Source: Tomocerus qinae (lineage: Eukaryota; Arthropoda; Collembola; Entomobryomorpha; Tomoceridae). Taken from it: 64,000 bases of DNA. The position numbers and the translations under genes were made by a program. The stretch lies in the NCBI GenBank assembly GCA_020055645.1, contig CM034546.1, positions 9,920,001-9,984,000 of the forward strand. Reading direction: 5' to 3'. Below, piece after piece: positions 12,091 through 25,300 of the stretch (positions within the stretch are counted from its first letter, which is position 1; each line of letters begins with the position of its first letter). Below the pieces are notes generated by a model that worked only from the letters and a program-made list of their open reading frames with translations, had not been told where the DNA came from and did no database searches.

Positions 12091-14043
12091 ATGCATATGG
12101 AAATTTATTTTATGATTCCTTTTATTTCATTTTTATTAACTGCTATTGTCATAAACAATGTCCAATGTTTTCATTTGCCATTTTATAGTAATTGTGATTT
12201 TAACATGGTCACTTTTGACCAATCCGAATGGCAGACAGACTTTATATTGTCCAACCAAAATGGCCAACCCTGGACCTTAGCAACACCCAATTATGCCATA
12301 ACTCGTCAACGTTATCATTGGGAACATCCACTGGATCAGTCAAGGAATTTGTGCAGTGTAAATGTTTTAATGGATCCATACTCTACGTTGGAAAATCTCG
12401 TTAAATATTTCGGAAAGAAAATAAATCGTCGGGATTCAAGATTTATAATTGTCATCAAAGATGAATTGAAGTGGATGAATCCAAAATGGGAATCAAGACT
12501 TATTGAAGATTTGGTGGCTCCTCTCTTCATATTCGGAATGACAGTAGGGAACAAATATTCAGTTTACATTCCAATTCTCTACAATCCAGACAGTGAGGGT
12601 TTATACCTTGGTCATATCAAAGACAGATTATCCGAGGAAGAATGGGAAAAGTTTTGGATTACTTTAAATGGTAATCTTCATGGCATTGAGGTTGGTGGTT
12701 CTTATGGCGAATTTTCATTCAGTGGATCTATAAAAATGCCAAAATGTCGGAAAACAATCTACTCAACTATTAAAATGGGATATAACTGTTTAAATTCAGT
12801 TAGAGCTGTTGAGTTGATGGCAGAGAGATTAAACTTCACTGCTGTTTATGGAAGGAGAGTAGAAAATCTAAAAGAACATAAACTATATGGACAAATTGAC
12901 ATGCTTTCAAGTAAAGTGAAAACTTATAATATAGGTTGGCATGAAACTCTTTTCATTGAATACTTTAATGAGTTGATTCCATATTACTGTGAGGCGAATC
13001 ATCGTTTCCTCGACACTCCTTTGACAGTTCTGATTCAAAATACTTATGATGATTATTGCTGGTGGCTGATATTCTCGCTAATCCCGATTTCATTTTATGT
13101 TTTGAGCTGCAGAATTACTTCTTTGTACAAGAGAATGCAAATGATTCTCGTATCCACAATAGCTGTCCTTTTAAATCAGGATGTTTCCAATAAAGGGAGA
13201 AACATTTTGTACCTGGTAATTGTGTCGATGGGATTTGTACTTGCTACTCAATATGAAACGCGGATAACAAGCGAGATTATTGCACCACCAGACAGAAAAC
13301 AATTTGTGGACTTTAAAGATCTCGTCGAAAATGGATACAAGTTATTGTTGCAAAAAGACAGGATTTGGAATTTGGGCGAACAGAGAATTGAATTCTTTGA
13401 AAAATATAAAATTCGGGATAGATATAACAAAAGTGTCTACAGATTCGATTGGGAAATCAATGCATCATCTAATGACAGAGAAATGGGTTACATGGGAGTT
13501 ACATGGAAGTTGTTGACCAACTATTTAGTGAAAATATTTGCTGTAATTGGGAAACCGAGAGGTGAATACCTCGTTCCCTTAATAGCATCCAAAATATCTT
13601 CAAATGGTGTCTGCATGACAGTAAAAGAAACAGACCTTGCTGATCCTCATTCTTATAAATTCTCAAATGGCTACCGTTACAAATTCCTTTTATATTTTCA
13701 GACCATGCAAGAAAGAGGCTTCTTAAAATATTTTATGCAACAGCACGAATTTAAAAGAGATTTGGGATACATAATTTCCCATTCAAAACTGAAGCACAAA
13801 CTGCGTCAGGCAGTGCCCATAAGCCTTTCGATGAAGATTCACACCATTTTCTTAGTTTGTGGATACATCTTGATTGGGTCTTTCTTCACACTCTTCCTAG
13901 AAAGGGTTTGGCATAATACTTTGCAAGTTCGTGTCTTGGGGTTTTTAGAAAGACTGAAGATGGTCACTACGAAAATTGAAGATCCAAATCGTGTATTTCC
14001 AGTTGCAATGGAAGCTTTCTGCGAATTGCGTAAGATGTTTTAA
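12091..14043 (+). CDS. divergent ionotropic receptor 1 (IR-like), intronless
   Basis: The gene encodes 650 residues in one exon. A signal peptide (about 1-27) precedes an extracellular region, then iGluR-type topology: M1 at about 322-342 (YCWWLIFSLIPISFYVL), a pore-loop segment at about 350-368, M3 at about 371-393 ending in the TQYETRITSEIIAPP motif in the position of the iGluR SYTANLAA gate, a second ligand-binding lobe, and M4 at about 586-606 (IFLVCGYILIGSFFTLFLE). IRs are cation channels of chemosensory neurons, and divergent members usually work as tuning subunits with co-receptors. The ATG sits in the TTTGACAAAATGC context shared with two paralogues. Ligand unknown. Confidence 0.88.
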   Translation: MHMEIYFMIPFISFLLTAIVINNVQCFHLPFYSNCDFNMVTFDQSEWQTDFILSNQNGQPWTLATPNYAITRQRYHWEHPLDQSRNLCSVNVLMDPYSTLENLVKYFGKKINRRDSRFIIVIKDELKWMNPKWESRLIEDLVAPLFIFGMTVGNKYSVYIPILYNPDSEGLYLGHIKDRLSEEEWEKFWITLNGNLHGIEVGGSYGEFSFSGSIKMPKCRKTIYSTIKMGYNCLNSVRAVELMAERLNFTAVYGRRVENLKEHKLYGQIDMLSSKVKTYNIGWHETLFIEYFNELIPYYCEANHRFLDTPLTVLIQNTYDDYCWWLIFSLIPISFYVLSCRITSLYKRMQMILVSTIAVLLNQDVSNKGRNILYLVIVSMGFVLATQYETRITSEIIAPPDRKQFVDFKDLVENGYKLLLQKDRIWNLGEQRIEFFEKYKIRDRYNKSVYRFDWEINASSNDREMGYMGVTWKLLTNYLVKIFAVIGKPRGEYLVPLIASKISSNGVCMTVKETDLADPHSYKFSNGYRYKFLLYFQTMQERGFLKYFMQQHEFKRDLGYIISHSKLKHKLRQAVPISLSMKIHTIFLVCGYILIGSFFTLFLERVWHNTLQVRVLGFLERLKMVTTKIEDPNRVFPVAMEAFCELRKMF

Positions 14044-14048
14044 TAATT

Positions 14049-14054
14049 AATAAA
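14049..14054 (+). terminator. poly(A) signal of IR gene 1
   Basis: AATAAA six bases after the stop codon at 14043; a second lies near 14163. Either could serve. Confidence 0.4.
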
Positions 14055-14683
14055 TAATTCATTTATTACTAGACTGAGCATAAGATAACAATCAGGCAAG
14101 TCCGACGTTTTTGAAAAATATACATTAACATCAATTATTAACATCGAAAAATTAGATGTTTAAAATAAATGACAAACATTGGGTACGGAATATTCATCAC
14201 TAACACACTTTACATTTGGCACACTCTACTGATGTGTATGTCAAATTTAGTTATTATTTTCTAGCGATGCATATTTTTATGATAGCGTGATGTTATTCAT
14301 ATTTAACTTCACAGTTGAATCTCATCTCTTGTAATTAAATAGCACTATTTCTAAAATCATGGTTTCGAGTGGGAAATGAAAGAAGGGGGACATTTCCCAG
14401 TGGGAAAAGTGGGAAAAGTGGTAAAAAAGGCCAAGTGGGTGGGAAAATGGGAAATAGAAAAATTAAGTGGGAAATAGACCCTAATTCCTCAAGATGGCGT
14501 CACTCATTTTTCACTATTTCCCAGTATTTCCCAAATTGGTGGGAATTCCCGGTGTCCAAAATTTGCTGGAAAATGGGAATATCCGAAACTATGTCTAAAA
14601 TACACCCTCAATTTAGAATGAATCAATTTTTACAAGATTAGTACAAGTACTTAGAGGTAGGTAAATGAGCAGGTCTTAGGACA
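14055..14683. other. 3' flank of IR gene 1 with a GTGGGAAA-rich patch
   Basis: No gene is visible. Between about 14365 and 14575 the sequence is rich in GTGGGAAA and its complement TTTCCCA, giving a chance open frame of 90 codons. It resembles in composition, though not in order, the TTTCCC minisatellite at the right end of the window. Confidence 0.4.
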
Positions 14684-15054
14684 GTTATGACCAGGGGCCG
14701 GACATCCACCATATTAAATTACGGAATGCCGTAGACTTTTGCCTTCTGATCATGCGCGAGTTGGAGGAGGAGAGAGCTGATGATATAGCAGGCAATGTGT
14801 GCGTAGTAAGGAAGGTTGTTGGTTGGGAGATACAGGCTATTGGGATTGGAAGAAATGCAATGTAGTGAATAGACCGAGCCGAGCGAATAAATAACAGAAC
14901 AGAACAAGAGATGGCAGCTGTATCATATCTCATATTCCCCTACAACATGAAAAATGTGCACTTACATGCATATATATTTTAGGCCTCAGTTAGAGGTGTA
15001 AGCTCATATATATTAAATTACGCAAATGTTGTACAACTGGGTTGATGAAAAAAT

Positions 15055-16480
15055 TATTTTTGTTATAGGGCGGGGTATGGGTGGGGTAGTGGAGACTACG
15101 TGGAGTTTAAATTTTTTTGTTTAAAGCAATGGATAGGGTTGGGAAGAGAAGACTAATTGGAGCTAATAAAAATATTTTTTTGCTTTGTGGGAGGGGGATG
15201 GGTGGGGAAGTGGAGACTACGTGGAGCTAATAAAAAACTTATTTTGCTTTGTGGGAGGGGGATGGGTGGGGAAGTGGAGACTACGTGGAGCTAATAAAAA
15301 ACTTTTTTTGCTTTGTGGGAGGGGGATGGGTGGGGAAGTGGAGACTACGTGGAGCTAATAAAAAACTTTTTTTGCTTTGTGGGAGGAGGATGGGTGGGGA
15401 AGTGGAGACTACATGGAGCTAATAAAAAACTTATTTTGCTTTGTGGGAGGGGGATGTATTGTGAGATGGAAATTACGTTGAGCTGATAAAAAACCTTTTT
15501 TTGCATTGTGGGAGGAGAATGGAAGGGGAAGTGGAGACTACGGGGAGCTAATAAAAAACTTTTTTTGCTTTGTGGGAGTGGGATGTAAAGACTACGTGGA
15601 GTTTAAATTTTTTTGTTTAAAGCAATGGATAGGGTTGGGAAGAGAAGACTAATTGGAGCTAATAAAAATATTTTTATGGTTTGTGGGGGGAAATGGGTGG
15701 TTAATTGGAGACTACGTGGAGCGAACAAAAATAATTTTTGGGTTGTGGGAGAGATATGGTAGGAAATGGAACTGCGTGAATTTTATATATTTTTGTTTTG
15801 AGGAGTGGCAAGGGTGTGGAGCTAATAAAAATATATTTTGGTCATTGAAGGGAAGGTGTAGAAAATTGGGGAATACGTGGAGCTGATAAAATAATTTTGT
15901 GGTTTGAGGGTTAGGTTTAGAGGAGTAGAAACCACCTGAAACTGATATAAAAATCTATTTTGAGTGAAGAAAATTGGTGGGAAGGTAACGAAAACATGGA
16001 ACAGATAAAGTTTGGGGGAGGGGGTGGGAAAGGTGGAGACATTAGCCCAAAGCTGATATTATTTTCGTTTAGGGAAAAGGAATGTCAGTTTAAGATTTGG
16101 GCCTAAGTAAAATTGTTTTTTTTGTTTGGAAGGAGTGGAATGAATAGTGGAGCAGAGACAATACACGGGAATAATAGAAATATGTGACGTTCTCAGCAAT
16201 ATTAAACCTTAAGGTGATGATCAAAAATTTGAAAATGTTTTCCAAATCATTGGAAATAATTGGAATTATTTCGTAAAATGATTTTTAGGACGTTTACATA
16301 ACTGTTAGGTTTATGAATTGGTATTTTACTGAGAGGTTAGAAATAAGGGGTTGGTTTGTATTCCCTTTTACTCGATACTTTAGTTTTCATCTTAAGGTTT
16401 AATATTGCTGAGAACGTCACATATATTTTAATGGGGGTAAAATCGGTGAAAATTGGAGGCTACATGAAATTTGTATTTTA
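15055..16480 (+). repeat. 64-bp minisatellite inside the hAT element
   Basis: Units read TTTGTGGGAGGGGGATGGGT, then GGGGAAGTGGAGACTACGTG and GAGCTAATAAAAAAC, with a period of about 64 bp. The copies near 15180-15440 are almost identical. Units decay towards 16480, and the array is interrupted by the MITE at 16183. The G-rich strand is the plus strand throughout. Confidence 0.8.
16181..16423 (+). mobile_element. MITE with TA duplication inside the minisatellite
   Basis: The ends are inverted repeats of about 35 bp (TGTGACGTTCTCAGCAATAT and its complement), flanked by TA at 16181-16182 and 16422-16423. Array-like sequence resumes on the right side, so it landed in the pre-existing array. The TA duplication fits Tc1/mariner-type mobilisation. 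It has no coding capacity. Confidence 0.7.
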
Positions 16481-17934
16481 TCTTTAAGTCAAAGCTCAAA
16501 TTGTGGAATTTTCAATATAACTACTGAATAATAGGTTTCGAAGAAATTTTTACTGTATGGTTGTGGGACCTGTGGTCTCAGATCCTTCCTATTCCTTAGG
16601 GAATTTCCAAAAGGAATTATTGACAAATAATGTGGTCGAGAAATCATTTTCGTTTCCATGCACCTTGGGCTTTAATTTCTATTTTGTGAATAAAGTTTTT
16701 CGAACAATTGTCACCGTGACGAAATCACGGGTCGAGAACGGGCTCGTTTATTTATTTATTTTTCTAAAATATGTACATATATATTTACTAAAAATGCCCA
16801 AAATATTTACTAAAAACGGATGAAATATTTTCTTAAATTGATGAATTTTTACTTCAGTTATTCAATTTAATTAAATAATTTGCATTACCAATCGGAAGGG
16901 AATACATGAAACTAATGTTCGAACGGAAATAATGTGGACTGTTTTCTCATAATTACATGTACCTATTTCTGAAATGTAAATTGTCAGTTGAAATTTATAA
17001 CTATAGAAACCGTAGAGGGTTACGGAGTGACGACAGGGGTAATGACATGACAATACTATGGCCCTGACCCGATATTTTGTTTGTTTACTATGACGATTTA
17101 AGATTGACATGCCAGTTAACCTCTCAGAAGAAAACAGTCCACATTTTTGAGCTGAAGTCTGAGACTTTGGAGACTAAACTACTTGACTATGGTGACTCAA
17201 CTACGTGACCCAATTTTTCAAGTGCATATAAATATTAACACCACGACTTAAAAATTCTCCCACCTCCACAGAGCCATCAAATGCAAGCGGTAGCGACATA
17301 AAGGGCCTTTTTCAAAATTTTTAATTAAACTCAATCACATTTTTAAAATTTTCTTAATAACATTTCAGAATGATTTTCTAAATTTCAAATTTTTAAATTA
17401 AAGTGTCAAAGTTTTCACAAAAAAGTTATAGAATTCCTACTATTTTACATGTATCTAAACCAGACAACATGCAAAAAATTGAGGATGTTCGAGGGTTATA
17501 CTGTTGAGGCTAGAAATAAGGCCAGATATTGTGCTTTAATATCCATTTAAATTCAGCTGCTCATATCTGCTGCATAGGAGAAAACAATTTTTTAATAAAG
17601 GTTTATTTTACTAGTGTACCAACACTGTGGTAAAATAAACCCTGAAGAATATTACCATTTACAGGGAAATAATGATTCTGAGAACGCATAGGACTATAAA
17701 TACGGACTTTTGAGCTAATTTATTGTTCGATATCGGTTTAGTTTCAGAAGAATCATTTTAGCACATATACACCATTATACAATGTGTATTTTATAGTATA
17801 TACATGCAAACAGCTGGAATAATGTTTTTATTTATTGATCCAAATTCAATGCATTGTTTAAAAGAAGTTCTTTTTGAAACTATCAAGCCTCAGAAATTTT
17901 AGTGGAAAAGGGAAAAATAGTTAAAATATTGATA

Positions 17935-18060
17935 TATATATCTCTTAACCCCAAAATATTTATGTAAATATTTTTTTATTAAAAAAATATTTACGTAAAT
18001 ATTACATTTTTTAAAACTCAAAATATTTAAATACATTTACGAAAATATTTTGATATTGTT
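17935..18060. repeat. AT-rich palindrome
   Basis: ATATTTATGTAAATATTTTT faces AAAAATATTTACGTAAATAT with a short centre, forming a long AT hairpin just inside the right end of the hAT-type element. Confidence 0.5.
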
Positions 18061-18157
18061 TTCCCACCACTATGAAACGAAAAACTACACAAGGAAATTT
18101 TGCTATGAGTAGCCAATAAAATATTTTTTTTATAAATGTCCGACCCCTGGTTATGAC

Positions 18158-18738
18158 GATACATCCCGGTAATAACGAGGTCCAGGTAACTGTTCTCTGT
18201 CTGCAAAGTAGCTCATTAAGCCACTACGCCACCATTAATTAAAACAATCGCAATACAACGTATTCTCTCTCATCATCAGGCATCGGATAGTTAGTTTCCA
18301 AAAATCCCGAAAAACTTAAAAACGCTAAAAATTTTCAAAAAATAGAGAAAAAGTTTCTTAGAAGCATTGTCTAAAAGGCTTTTAAGGTGACACTTTTACT
18401 TTGTTCAATTTTCATCTCAGTAAAATGAGACATTTTAACATCGAATCAATCATATAAAATCTGCAAAGTAAATCTTAAGGCTTAAAGCTACTACGTAAGG
18501 CTTACACGGACTTAATAGAGGCATATTTCATTGCTGCTATTTTTGTTGGACTATATAAGCGAACCCATTAGATCCTTCTTTAAACCCTTTATTTTTGTTC
18601 AAAATATGTTAATCCACCCATGATTTAAGTAATTCTGGACGGCTATACGTTTCTGCTTCGGAATTTTGAGAAATGAAGCTCAATAGAAACAGCATGTAAA
18701 CTAGCAAAGTGAATTGAATGTTTCCAAGGGCTCACTTC
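18158..18738. other. intergenic sequence, no gene seen
   Basis: Ordinary AT-rich sequence. I see no conserved frame and no repeat with clear ends. Confidence 0.3.
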
Positions 18739-18870
18739 AGGGGTAAGGTGACGACGTGCTCCAGAAAATGATTTCCTCTAACCAGTTCTTTCTAACCACT
18801 TTCCCCCGATTTTGATTCGGAGCTGGTTGGGGAAAATCAGTTTTCAGGAGCACGTCGTCACTTTATCCCT
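18739..18870 (+). mobile_element. short MITE with long terminal inverted repeats
   Basis: AGGGGTAAGGTGACGACGTG at the left faces CACGTCGTCACTTTATCCCT at the right, and the repeats extend inward past GCTCC. The element is 132 bp and non-coding. No clear target duplication could be fixed. Confidence 0.6.
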
Positions 18871-19680
18871 AAAGGAAACGTGGAAAGATGCAAATCCCTT
18901 TTATAAATTGTGAAATAAATGAGCGATGATTGACAAAGGTTATTCGGATTATCACGCCAACAATATGATTACCTGACCACCTTATAGTTTAACACGGGGT
19001 ATATTATTTACTATTTAGATGACCAATATGACGTAAACAATGCATTTGATGATTCTTTTTTCCTTTGGATTAAAATAATGAAATTTATGCGCCTATAGTT
19101 GTGTTTGAATGGCTGAAAAATATATTTGGAAGCATTTTTCGTTTTTATTATAGTAATATATTATAAAAAAGTTAAAAATAGTTTCTAATCTTCCAAATAG
19201 TTACGTACCTTTTAACAATTTCTTAAAGTCCAAAATAGTTTAAAAAAGTGATCATAAAATTTTATTTTTGGAAACCTAAGGTTGGTAAATGTTGACACCT
19301 AAAGTCCCAGTGTCCCACCTCTTACCAATAAAAAGAAGTTTTTAACCAACTATCTGATGTCTGCTTATCATAATCATCTACAGCTGAAGATAATAAGATA
19401 TTAGAAAAGGTTCAGTACAAACAAATTTTGGAGAATACGGAGATCTTTGAATATGTGAGACGGTCTTACAATATGATTCGATTGAGCTAGATCTAGTAAG
19501 CGAGATAAAAGGCTGTAAAGCCATTCCCTACAATTTAACCTCTCAGTATTCCGATAACCAAATACACACACAAACACCCGTTGGTCAGCTATAGGATACC
19601 CAATGCAATGGTTGAGTTTCAAATTCAAAATTGCAATTAGATAATTGAACCTAATTAACAAATTACAGACTTAAATTTTA
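18871..19680. other. intergenic sequence, no gene seen
   Basis: AT-rich sequence with no gene. CATCTACAGCTGAAGATAAT at about 19375 recurs near 57703, so at least one short dispersed repeat is present. Confidence 0.3.
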
Positions 19681-19689
19681 AACCACTAT

Positions 19690-21370
19690 GTCACCAAATT
19701 GACCCCGCCCGATATAGGGGGTATACCCCCATATCGGCAGTTACTAATTGTAAGAACCAAATGAATTTCCCTAACCTTAAGAGTAAATAAAAACGCAGAA
19801 TTCAAATATGGAGGCGGATTAACTATCAAACTGACCCCACAAGATATAGGGGGTTCACCCCCATAATGGCAAATATAAAATCATCGAATTAAATTAATTC
19901 CCTCAACCCTATGAGGTAATTAAATACGCAGAATTCAAATATGGAGGCCGTTTAATCATCAAACTGACCCCCACGATATAGGGGGTTCACCCCCATATCG
20001 GCAGTTACAAATCGTAAGAAACAAATGAATTCCGCTTACCATAAGAGGTAATTAAAAACGCAGGCTTCAAATATGGAGGCGGTTAAACTATCAAACTGAC
20101 CCCACAAGATATAGGGAGTTCACCCCCATAATGGCAAATATAAAATAATCGAATTAAATTAATTGAATCCACCCTACGGGGTAATTAAATACGCAGAATT
20201 CAAATATGGAGGCCGTTTAATCATCAAACTAACCCCATGATATAGGGGGTTCACCCCCATGTCGGCAAATACAAAACCTTGAAATTAAATTAATTCCCTC
20301 AACCCTATCAGGTAATTAACTACGCAGAATTCAAATATGGAGGCAGTTAAATCATTAAACTAACCCCCAAGATATAGGAGATTCACCCACTTATCGGTAA
20401 ATACAAAACCTTGAAACTAACTAATTTCAATCAACCCTACGGGGTAATTAAATACGCAGAATTCAAATATGGAGGCGGTGTAATCATCAAGCTGACCCCC
20501 CACGATATTTGGGGTTCACCCCCATATCGGCCAATAGACAACCTTGAAATTAAATTAATTCAATCAACCCTATGGGGTAATTAAATACGGGGAATTCAAA
20601 TATGGAGGCCGCTTAATCAACAAACTGACCCGTAACGATATAGGAGGTTCACCCCCATATCAGTAAATACAAAACCTTGAAATTAAATTAATTCAATCAA
20701 CCCTATGGGGTAATTAAATACGGGGAATTCAAATATGGAGGCCGCTTAATCAACAAACTGACCCGTAACGATATAGGAGGTTCACCCCCATATCAGTAAA
20801 TACAAAACCTTGAAATTAAATTAATTCAATCAACCCTACGGGGTAATTAAATACGGGGAATTCAAATATGGAGGCGGTTTAATCATTAAAATAACCCCCA
20901 AGATATAGGGGGTTCACCCCCATATCGGTAAATACAAGACCTTGAAACTAACTAATTTCAATCAACCCTACGGGGTAATTAAATACGCAGACTTCAAATA
21001 TGGAGGCGGTATAATCATCAAGCTGACCCCCTACGATATTTGGGATTCACCCCCATATCGGCAAATACAAAACCTTGAAATTAAATTAATTCAATCAACC
21101 CTATGGGGTAATTAAATACGGGGAATTCAAATATGGAAGCGGTTTAATCATTAAAATAATCCCCATGATATATGCGGTTCACCCTCATATTGTGGGGAGT
21201 CAGTTTGATGATTAAACCGCCTCCATATTTGAATTCTGCGTATTTAATTACCCCGTAGGGTTGATAGAATTAATTTAATTCGATGATTTTACATTTGCCG
21301 ATATTGGGGTGATCCCCATGTATCGTGCGGGGTAAGTTTGATGATTAAACCGCCTCCATATTTGAATTGA
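19690..21370 (+). repeat. 133-bp satellite array with orientation flip
   Basis: About 12 direct units cover 19690-21190. Each has GATATAGGGGGTTCACCCCC, then a segment with TAATTAAATACGCAGAATTC and AAATATGGAGGCGG. The period is about 133 bp where it can be counted exactly (20561, 20694, 20827), and two neighbouring units there are almost identical. From about 21190 the same units run in reverse complement to about 21370, with weaker traces to 21530. Each unit carries a hairpin (GGGGG-TTCA-CCCCC with flanking GATAT/ATATC). Confidence 0.85.
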
Positions 21371-21539
21371 CAGTATCTAATTATTTCTTTTGATTCTCGG
21401 AATCAATGTTGGTTAAGGACGTATGTTGCTATATGTTTGCCCATATGGGGGCCTACGCACTAGTATATCGTAGGGGTCGGCATCGACGGTATCCATATTT
21501 GAAGTCAGAATATTTATATTCCCCCAATGTGGAGTTTTA

Positions 21540-22120
21540 AGTCAAACAATTTGTGGCTTGATAACAGATTTGAATTCTGTCGGGTAGAAAATGATAAGGC
21601 TTTCGGCTCTTTGCTCGTTGGACCAATAATGATATGATGGAATAAACAAAAAAAGTTTAAATTGTTCCCAAAAATCGTAGGAATTTTTAAAAAATACCAG
21701 GTCAACGCCATTTTGTAGAATGGAAAATGCCTTATTTAATGGACCGTAAAACTCAAATATTGTCTTTTTTTCAATCGAATCATAATGCTGGAATCCGACA
21801 CATATTTTAGCAACATCAATTCTGTCTATGTTTAATTATATGATGTTGTACAGTTTTGTCCAAAATACTGCATGATTCCATACAAAGGAAACATATGGTC
21901 TTTTAGGAATGCAATAAACCTTAATCCACTTAAAAGGACCTTAAATCCAATTTACGTACATTGGTTTAAGATCCTTTTTACGGCCAAACGAAAAATGGAG
22001 GGGAATTGTTTTCTCCACCACGAAAAGTGGATTAAGGTCTTTTGCATAATTAAGGGACGATATTTCACAATTGGGCACTACGATAAGGCAATTTCCTTCT
22101 CAGTACACCTGTATTGATTG
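21540..22120. repeat. remnant inverted-repeat element
   Basis: CCTTAATCCACTT at about 21921 faces AAGTGGATTAAGG at about 22024. AATTAAGGGACGATATTTCA near 22045 resembles the ends of the inverted-repeat element at 38.24-38.98 kb. The open frame in the segment (21872-22117) lies across these repeats and is probably chance. Confidence 0.45.
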
Positions 22121-22357
22121 CTTTGTTTGACAATCTGATTTAATATCATCTTTTGAAAATAATTTCCACTTATTACATATTTGTACACAAAGTGGAAACC
22201 ATATGTCTAATATCTTTCAGTCATTGCACATTACAATTTTCCTTCAACGGCCGGTTTTTTAACGGCACTGCTTAACTCGGTTACAATATGTTACAACTTA
22301 ACAATTTTGAAAACCAAATTATTAGTTTTGGTTACCCTTGATGGAAATTTATGATTT

Positions 22358-25300
22358 ATGGAAATGGATGATGAAACTGATTTTTATTATTTTAAAGCCG
22401 CTTCTTATATGGTCAAAACAATGCTGAAGACAGCAGAGAAAACATTTAATTTGAATGAAACTGGGCATGGGAAAAAGACAAGCCAGACTTCCTCTTCTTC
22501 GCCTTCTCAGGAAAATACTATATTTCCAAAAAACAATTTTGCTCAAATCAGTTTGGTAAGTAATTACCCAAATTGAACAATTATCAGGGTAATGAAATAT
22601 ACGAAACAAATTAAATGCACCCATTAAATTATTTTACACAGACATCTTTCGATCAACTTTCTGTGCATAATCCATGCATGTCAATTTGTGATTCATCCGG
22701 GTTTTATTCTGCAAAAACCCATGCAGTGGAAACAGCTGCATCACCATCGATGAACAGTCAATCACCCCAAACGTCATCATATTCATCAACATTATTAAAA
22801 ACATCGATAAGCTCTGATCCTTTTAAACAAAAGAATCGCGGAGCCGAATTCAATGAGATTTCCAACATTGGTAATTAAAATTTTCCTGAAAACTAATAAT
22901 TACAAAATACTTCGTTTAACCAAAAGAGTGTGAGTGTTGCAAATTTTAATGTCTACTAAGCAGTTTTCATTTTTTATACAACTTTGGGACTCCCTTGCAA
23001 GGAAGAGCAAACTTAGGGCTTGCTAGAGAATCCCGTAGAGAAGCATTATGAAATGCGTGGGAAAAGGTAGAGTTGTTATTTTTTAGGGGAACATGGAATA
23101 TTGTATCCCTGTAATAACTGAACATTGGTTGTAAAGTTTATTTATGGGAATAGATACAGATAGATAGATATTTTATTTTATTCTGTTTCCAGCGAAATAA
23201 AATATCACACAAATGACCAATAAGGGATTATTTGCAATTTTTGAGAAAAGAGAAATCTACACTCATCGCGCGATTATGAGTCAATTGTAGACCATTTTTG
23301 GCAAAGAGAACTTAAAATTAAAGCAGGATTAAAATTTTTTGTCTATTTTCGGTGAAAAGAGATTAAAATTAATGCACTTCGCTGGATTATATGTAATTTC
23401 TTGTCTATTTTTGACAAAATAAGCTTAAAATTAGAGCCCTTGCTTTGCGTGATTATATTAGAAGTTTTGTCTATTTTCCGCAAAAACATAAAATTAATGC
23501 ACGTTTTGCGTGTATATTTTATTTTTAGGTTATTTTGGGCAAAACAACTTATTATATTCAATATTCCTAACCCATATAAATATAAACCCTTGTCACCTTC
23601 GAAATCGACATCTAAATACAATGCTAGGGTCCCGTTTTCCCTTGGTGGTCAAATTATGGTCTTTCTATATCATTAATTAAGCTTCGGTTACGAATTTAAA
23701 GTGAGCAAGAGTGATTCAATTTACAGGAAATATTATGATTATCATTTTCTGTAATAAATTGTCCTGCAGATTCAATGTTTAACAGGTCATTTAATGGTAA
23801 TGTGTATCGATAAATGGTAATAAAATAATAAAAAAAACATTTGCATGTAGTTTAAATAGTACAGCTGCAAATGGGGATATTAAGCCACAGTAATTAGACA
23901 TAAACTTATTTATAGAAAGCGCCCGCGCAGCTGCTGGCATTTTACACCGGCATTAGTACAATCAATAATTGATGTTGTATTTTTGACATGGGGCAACAAA
24001 ATTTTGACGAAACTTTAAAACAATAATTTTGTTCTCTTAGTTCCCACAAAATCGGAAAACGAGTGCAAATGGATTAGAGCAGACGCAAACACTTCAATTA
24101 AAAATGTGGCTGACTCAAAATCAAGCTGGCCAGAATTAGAGGTTAAAGTAATGATAGAAACCAGTAAGTTTTTGTTACTTGCCTATATTGACTATATTTT
24201 AACAATATGTGATGCATCGACAGTTTCCGCTCAAAATAAAAATGGTGATCATTAATAATTACATATGCTTTAAATCATATTGATTATGATAAATAATTTT
24301 GTAGACAATATCGACAATCGTCATAAGTTAGAGAAAAAAGCAACACATAAATCAAATGTAGACACCTCTGAAAAGGAAGAAGGTCAATCAAAGCAATGGC
24401 GAAGAGGAATAAGATTAAAAGAACAAAAGGAATCAACTACAATTTCGCCAATTAATGAAAATTCTGGAGTCGAGTCTGATGTTCATTCCGACAATTCATT
24501 TCTAGGTTTTCCTAACGACAATTTATTAATGCAAAATGGTAAAATGTTTTCCACATAAACTACTTTGAGCCACGTTATTATATGGTGCAGTTCAATTACT
24601 TTTTAATCGCATCGTGTTCTATTTTGTAGAAATTGACAAATTCGCAAATGATTTGGGATCGGACCATAGCGCGTTGTCAGGTGCACCAGTAACGCTGATT
24701 TCGGCTTTAGATGGTGAATTATTTGACGACCTTGAATTAAGCAATCTACATGCTGGCCATGGATGTACTACTGATGAATTTGACAGCATTAACATTTTAT
24801 CTTCCATGACGAGAAACGAAAACCAAAGTTTAATTCCACTGTCTTCAAATATTAATACTGATTTTCATTTAAAAGCGATCAACGACCGTCTGAAACAACT
24901 TGAAGATGGGCAAAAGGGTAATGTGCTTTTAAAGTATAATCACTGACGCTATCCATTAAAAAATTATTTTCTCGAATTATTTAAAATATTTTTTTATCAA
25001 AACAACCTTCGATTTCAAAGAATTTTATATTCTTGTCCTTTCTAGTCCTTTAAAAACTATATTTTATAATATATTTTGCGTTCTTGGAATTGTAATTCAC
25101 TTTATTATAAAACGAGGATGGCACAGACGTCATTGCAACCTTGTGAAAATCGGTTTTCGATCTTCCCACCCTATGCCTCGCCGCCAAAGTGGGCGGAACT
25201 CAGTGGTTTTCAACCGTTGGGGGCATGGCTTTTAGAAAATTAGGAAATGGGTGGGAAATGTTACACTTCCCACTTGAAATTTGAATGTTTTCTATGCCTA

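Larger units (their letters stand above)
14684..18157 (+). mobile_element. large non-autonomous hAT-type element, 3.46 kb, 8-bp TSD
   Basis: The element spans 14692-18149. Its ends are CAGGGGCCGGACAT and the near-exact inverse ATGTCCGACCCCTG, and it is flanked by the perfect 8-bp duplication GTTATGAC (14684-14691 and 18150-18157). CAGGG ends and an 8-bp duplication are hAT hallmarks. No hAT transposase is recognisable inside. The interior is a 64-bp minisatellite, a MITE and AT-rich filler. Confidence 0.78.

Noticed and set aside
15653-15886. 77-codon frame within the G-rich array
   Set aside because: It is a translation of the 64-bp minisatellite.
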